Shown here piece after piece: positions 62,659 through 64,000 of a stretch of 64,000 bases of DNA (within the stretch, counting starts at the first letter, position 1; every line of letters starts with the position of its first letter). A program made the position numbers and the translations under genes. The notes under the pieces are model-generated. The model was not told the origin of the DNA and did no database searches. It saw nothing but the letters and a program-made list of their open reading frames with translations. This DNA is from Clostridium polyendosporum. Lineage in GTDB: Bacteria > Bacillota > Clostridia > Clostridiales > Clostridiaceae. Location: the NCBI RefSeq assembly GCF_018332455.1, contig NZ_BOPZ01000014.1, positions 1 to 64,000 on the forward strand, in the 5' to 3' direction.

Positions 62659-64000
62659 ATGATTAAGATTTCAGATGATATTTTATATAAAGTTGAAAAA
62701 CCAGCCAGATATATTGGTGGAGAACTAAATCAGGTTGTTAAAGACCCAAGTATGGTTGACATAAGATTTGCTTTTTGTTTTCCAGACGTTTATGAAGTTG
62801 GAATGTCTCATTTAGGAACAAGAATACTCTACCACACCATTAATGAAAGAGAAGATACATATTGTGAAAGAGTTTTTGCTCCTTGGCCAGATATGGAGGA
62901 ACAAATGAGAAATCATAACATTCCTTTATATGCTCTTGAAACTAAGGATTCAATAAGCAAGTTTGATTTTGTAGGATTTACGCTTCAGTATGAAATGAGT
63001 TATACAAATATTTTAAATATGTTAAATTTAGCAGGAATAACTCTTAGGGCTTCAGAAAGAGGAGAAGATGAACCGATAATAATGGCAGGAGGTCCTTGTG
63101 CTTATAATCCAGAGCCGCTTTATGATATCGTAGATTTCTTTGAACTTGGTGAGGGAGAAGCGATGATGAATGATGTACTGGATGTATATAAAAAGTACAG
63201 AGGTAAAGGAAAGAAAAAAGAGTTCTTAAGGGAAATTTCAAAGATAAGAGGAATTTATGTTCCTTCTTTATATGACGTTACATATAATCAAGATGGTACT
63301 ATTAAGGAATTTAAGCCTAAATATGAGGATGTTCCCCCAGTAGTTAAGAAAAGGTTTATTGCTGAATTTGATAAAGTCTCCTTCCCTACTAATATGATTG
63401 TTCCATATACTGAAATAGTTCATGATAGAATTGTTCTTGAAGTATTCAGAGGATGTACGAATGGTTGTAGATTTTGTCAAGCAGGTATGATTTATAGACC
63501 TGTAAGAGAAAAAAGTAGATCAATGCTTACAGAGCAAGCCAGTGCTCTAGTTAAGGCTACAGGATATCAAGAAATTTCTTTAGCTTCTTTAAGTACTTGT
63601 GATTATTCAGATATTCAAAGTCTTGTTACAGAACTTATAGCAGAACATAGTGAGCAGAATGTAGGTATAGCTCTTCCTTCTATAAGAGTAGATGCTTTTT
63701 CAGTAGATTTAATTAAGGAGATTCAGAAGGTTAGAAAATCAGGATTAACTTTTGCTCCAGAAGCAGGATCTCAAAGAATGAGAGATGTAATAAATAAAGG
63801 ACTTACTGAAGAAAGAATATTAGAAGCTGCAAAGAATGCATTTGAATCTGGATGGAGTACTATAAAACTTTATTTCATTATTGGACTTCCATATGAAGAA
63901 GTAGAAGATGCAAGAGAAATAGGGCTTCTAGCTGAAAAAATTGCGGATGAGTACTTTAAGGTACCTAAGAATATTAGAAATAAAGGGCTAAGAATAACAG
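62659..64000 (+). CDS. B12-binding radical SAM protein (TIGR03960-type), 3' end outside the window
   Basis: 447 codons are visible and the frame is still open at the edge. The N-terminal region (F-C-F-P-D-V-Y-E-V-G-M-S-H-L-G) is like a cobalamin-binding fold, and F-R-G-C-T-N-G-C-R-F-C-Q-A-G near 268-281 is the radical SAM C-x3-C-x2-C cluster site. G-G-P-C-A-Y-N-P-E-P near 143-152 is typical of this family, which lies between spoIVFB and the DUF2344/RNase G/rplU genes in clostridia. Its reaction is not known. ATG 62659 follows AGGAGG. Confidence 0.9.
   Translation, partial: MIKISDDILYKVEKPARYIGGELNQVVKDPSMVDIRFAFCFPDVYEVGMSHLGTRILYHTINEREDTYCERVFAPWPDMEEQMRNHNIPLYALETKDSISKFDFVGFTLQYEMSYTNILNMLNLAGITLRASERGEDEPIIMAGGPCAYNPEPLYDIVDFFELGEGEAMMNDVLDVYKKYRGKGKKKEFLREISKIRGIYVPSLYDVTYNQDGTIKEFKPKYEDVPPVVKKRFIAEFDKVSFPTNMIVPYTEIVHDRIVLEVFRGCTNGCRFCQAGMIYRPVREKSRSMLTEQASALVKATGYQEISLASLSTCDYSDIQSLVTELIAEHSEQNVGIALPSIRVDAFSVDLIKEIQKVRKSGLTFAPEAGSQRMRDVINKGLTEERILEAAKNAFESGWSTIKLYFIIGLPYEEVEDAREIGLLAEKIADEYFKVPKNIRNKGLRIT

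Overview
The window looks like a chromosomal segment of a low-GC, anaerobic, spore-forming Firmicute, most likely Clostridium sensu stricto; I cannot name the species. Supporting signs are the AT-rich codon use, GGAGG-type ribosome sites with frequent GTG/TTG starts, an alpha/beta small acid-soluble spore protein, SpoIVFA/SpoIVFB-like genes, ferredoxin-dependent enzymes (carbon monoxide dehydrogenase, 2-oxoacid oxidoreductase), and the clostridial order mreBCD - PBP2 - minCDE - rodA - mgsA - spoIVF - radical SAM. There is no prophage, insertion sequence, CRISPR array or plasmid origin; the mobile signal consists of relics and small dispersed repeats.

Layout. 1-570: start of a leftward gene at the edge, terminators, and a nagA-like gene fragment between two repeat copies. 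0.5-4.5 kb: recD2, a ComFA-like protein without a Walker A, and comF. 4.5-5.6 kb: an independently promoted raiA-motif structured RNA, then hpf. 5.8-9.8 kb: secA, and prfB with its programmed +1 frameshift. 9.9-13.5 kb: a secreted M28 peptidase (leftward) and tex. 13.6-14.4 kb: FMN riboswitch and ribU. 14.8-17.3 kb: korAB. 17.4-19.0 kb: tsaE-tsaB-rimI (leftward). 19.3-22.8 kb: a ZnuA-fold protein that has lost its metal ligands, two tRNA-Trp genes, a tyrosine-rich coat-like protein and a nitronate monooxygenase-like enzyme. 22.9-27.0 kb: a tyrosine-integrase relic beside the second tRNA-Trp, then cooS-cooF-NADH oxidoreductase. 27.3-28 kb: a spore protein gene, an unassigned structured RNA and a small orphan gene. 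28-32 kb: a YhaO/YhaN (SbcD/SbcC-like) pair. 32-36.6 kb: CapA-like and ZnuA lipoproteins and a membrane MutS-like ATPase. 36.7-38.7 kb: a GmrSD-type DUF262/DUF1524 protein behind a promoter-terminator leader. 38.8-43 kb: an exonuclease, a CAP-like protein, a CBS protein and a three-gene PspA-type envelope cluster. 43.5-48.8 kb: four-S1 protein, pyruvate kinase, pepD and a PHP phosphoesterase. 49-62.5 kb: the cell-shape, division and sporulation block. 62.7-64 kb: a radical SAM/B12 protein cut by the window edge.

How the parts fit. RF2, HPF, the S1 protein, Tex and TsaB/E/RimI serve translation. SecA feeds the envelope, which MreBCD, PBP2, RodA and MinCDE build and divide. KorAB and CooS/CooF exchange electrons with ferredoxin. 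Several regulatory elements are readable: FMN riboswitch, frameshift site, raiA RNA promoter and terminator, and AT-rich palindromes over the promoters of both ZnuA-family genes.

Two families of short dispersed repeats run through the window. Family A has about 14 copies of roughly 60 bp: a TTTCAC-GTGAAA hairpin followed by a terminator-like hairpin with apex GATGCC. Family B has six MITE-like copies with about 15-bp terminal inverted repeats. Four of the six B copies lie next to an A copy. These repeats and the SASP-linked RNA are the least explained signals here.
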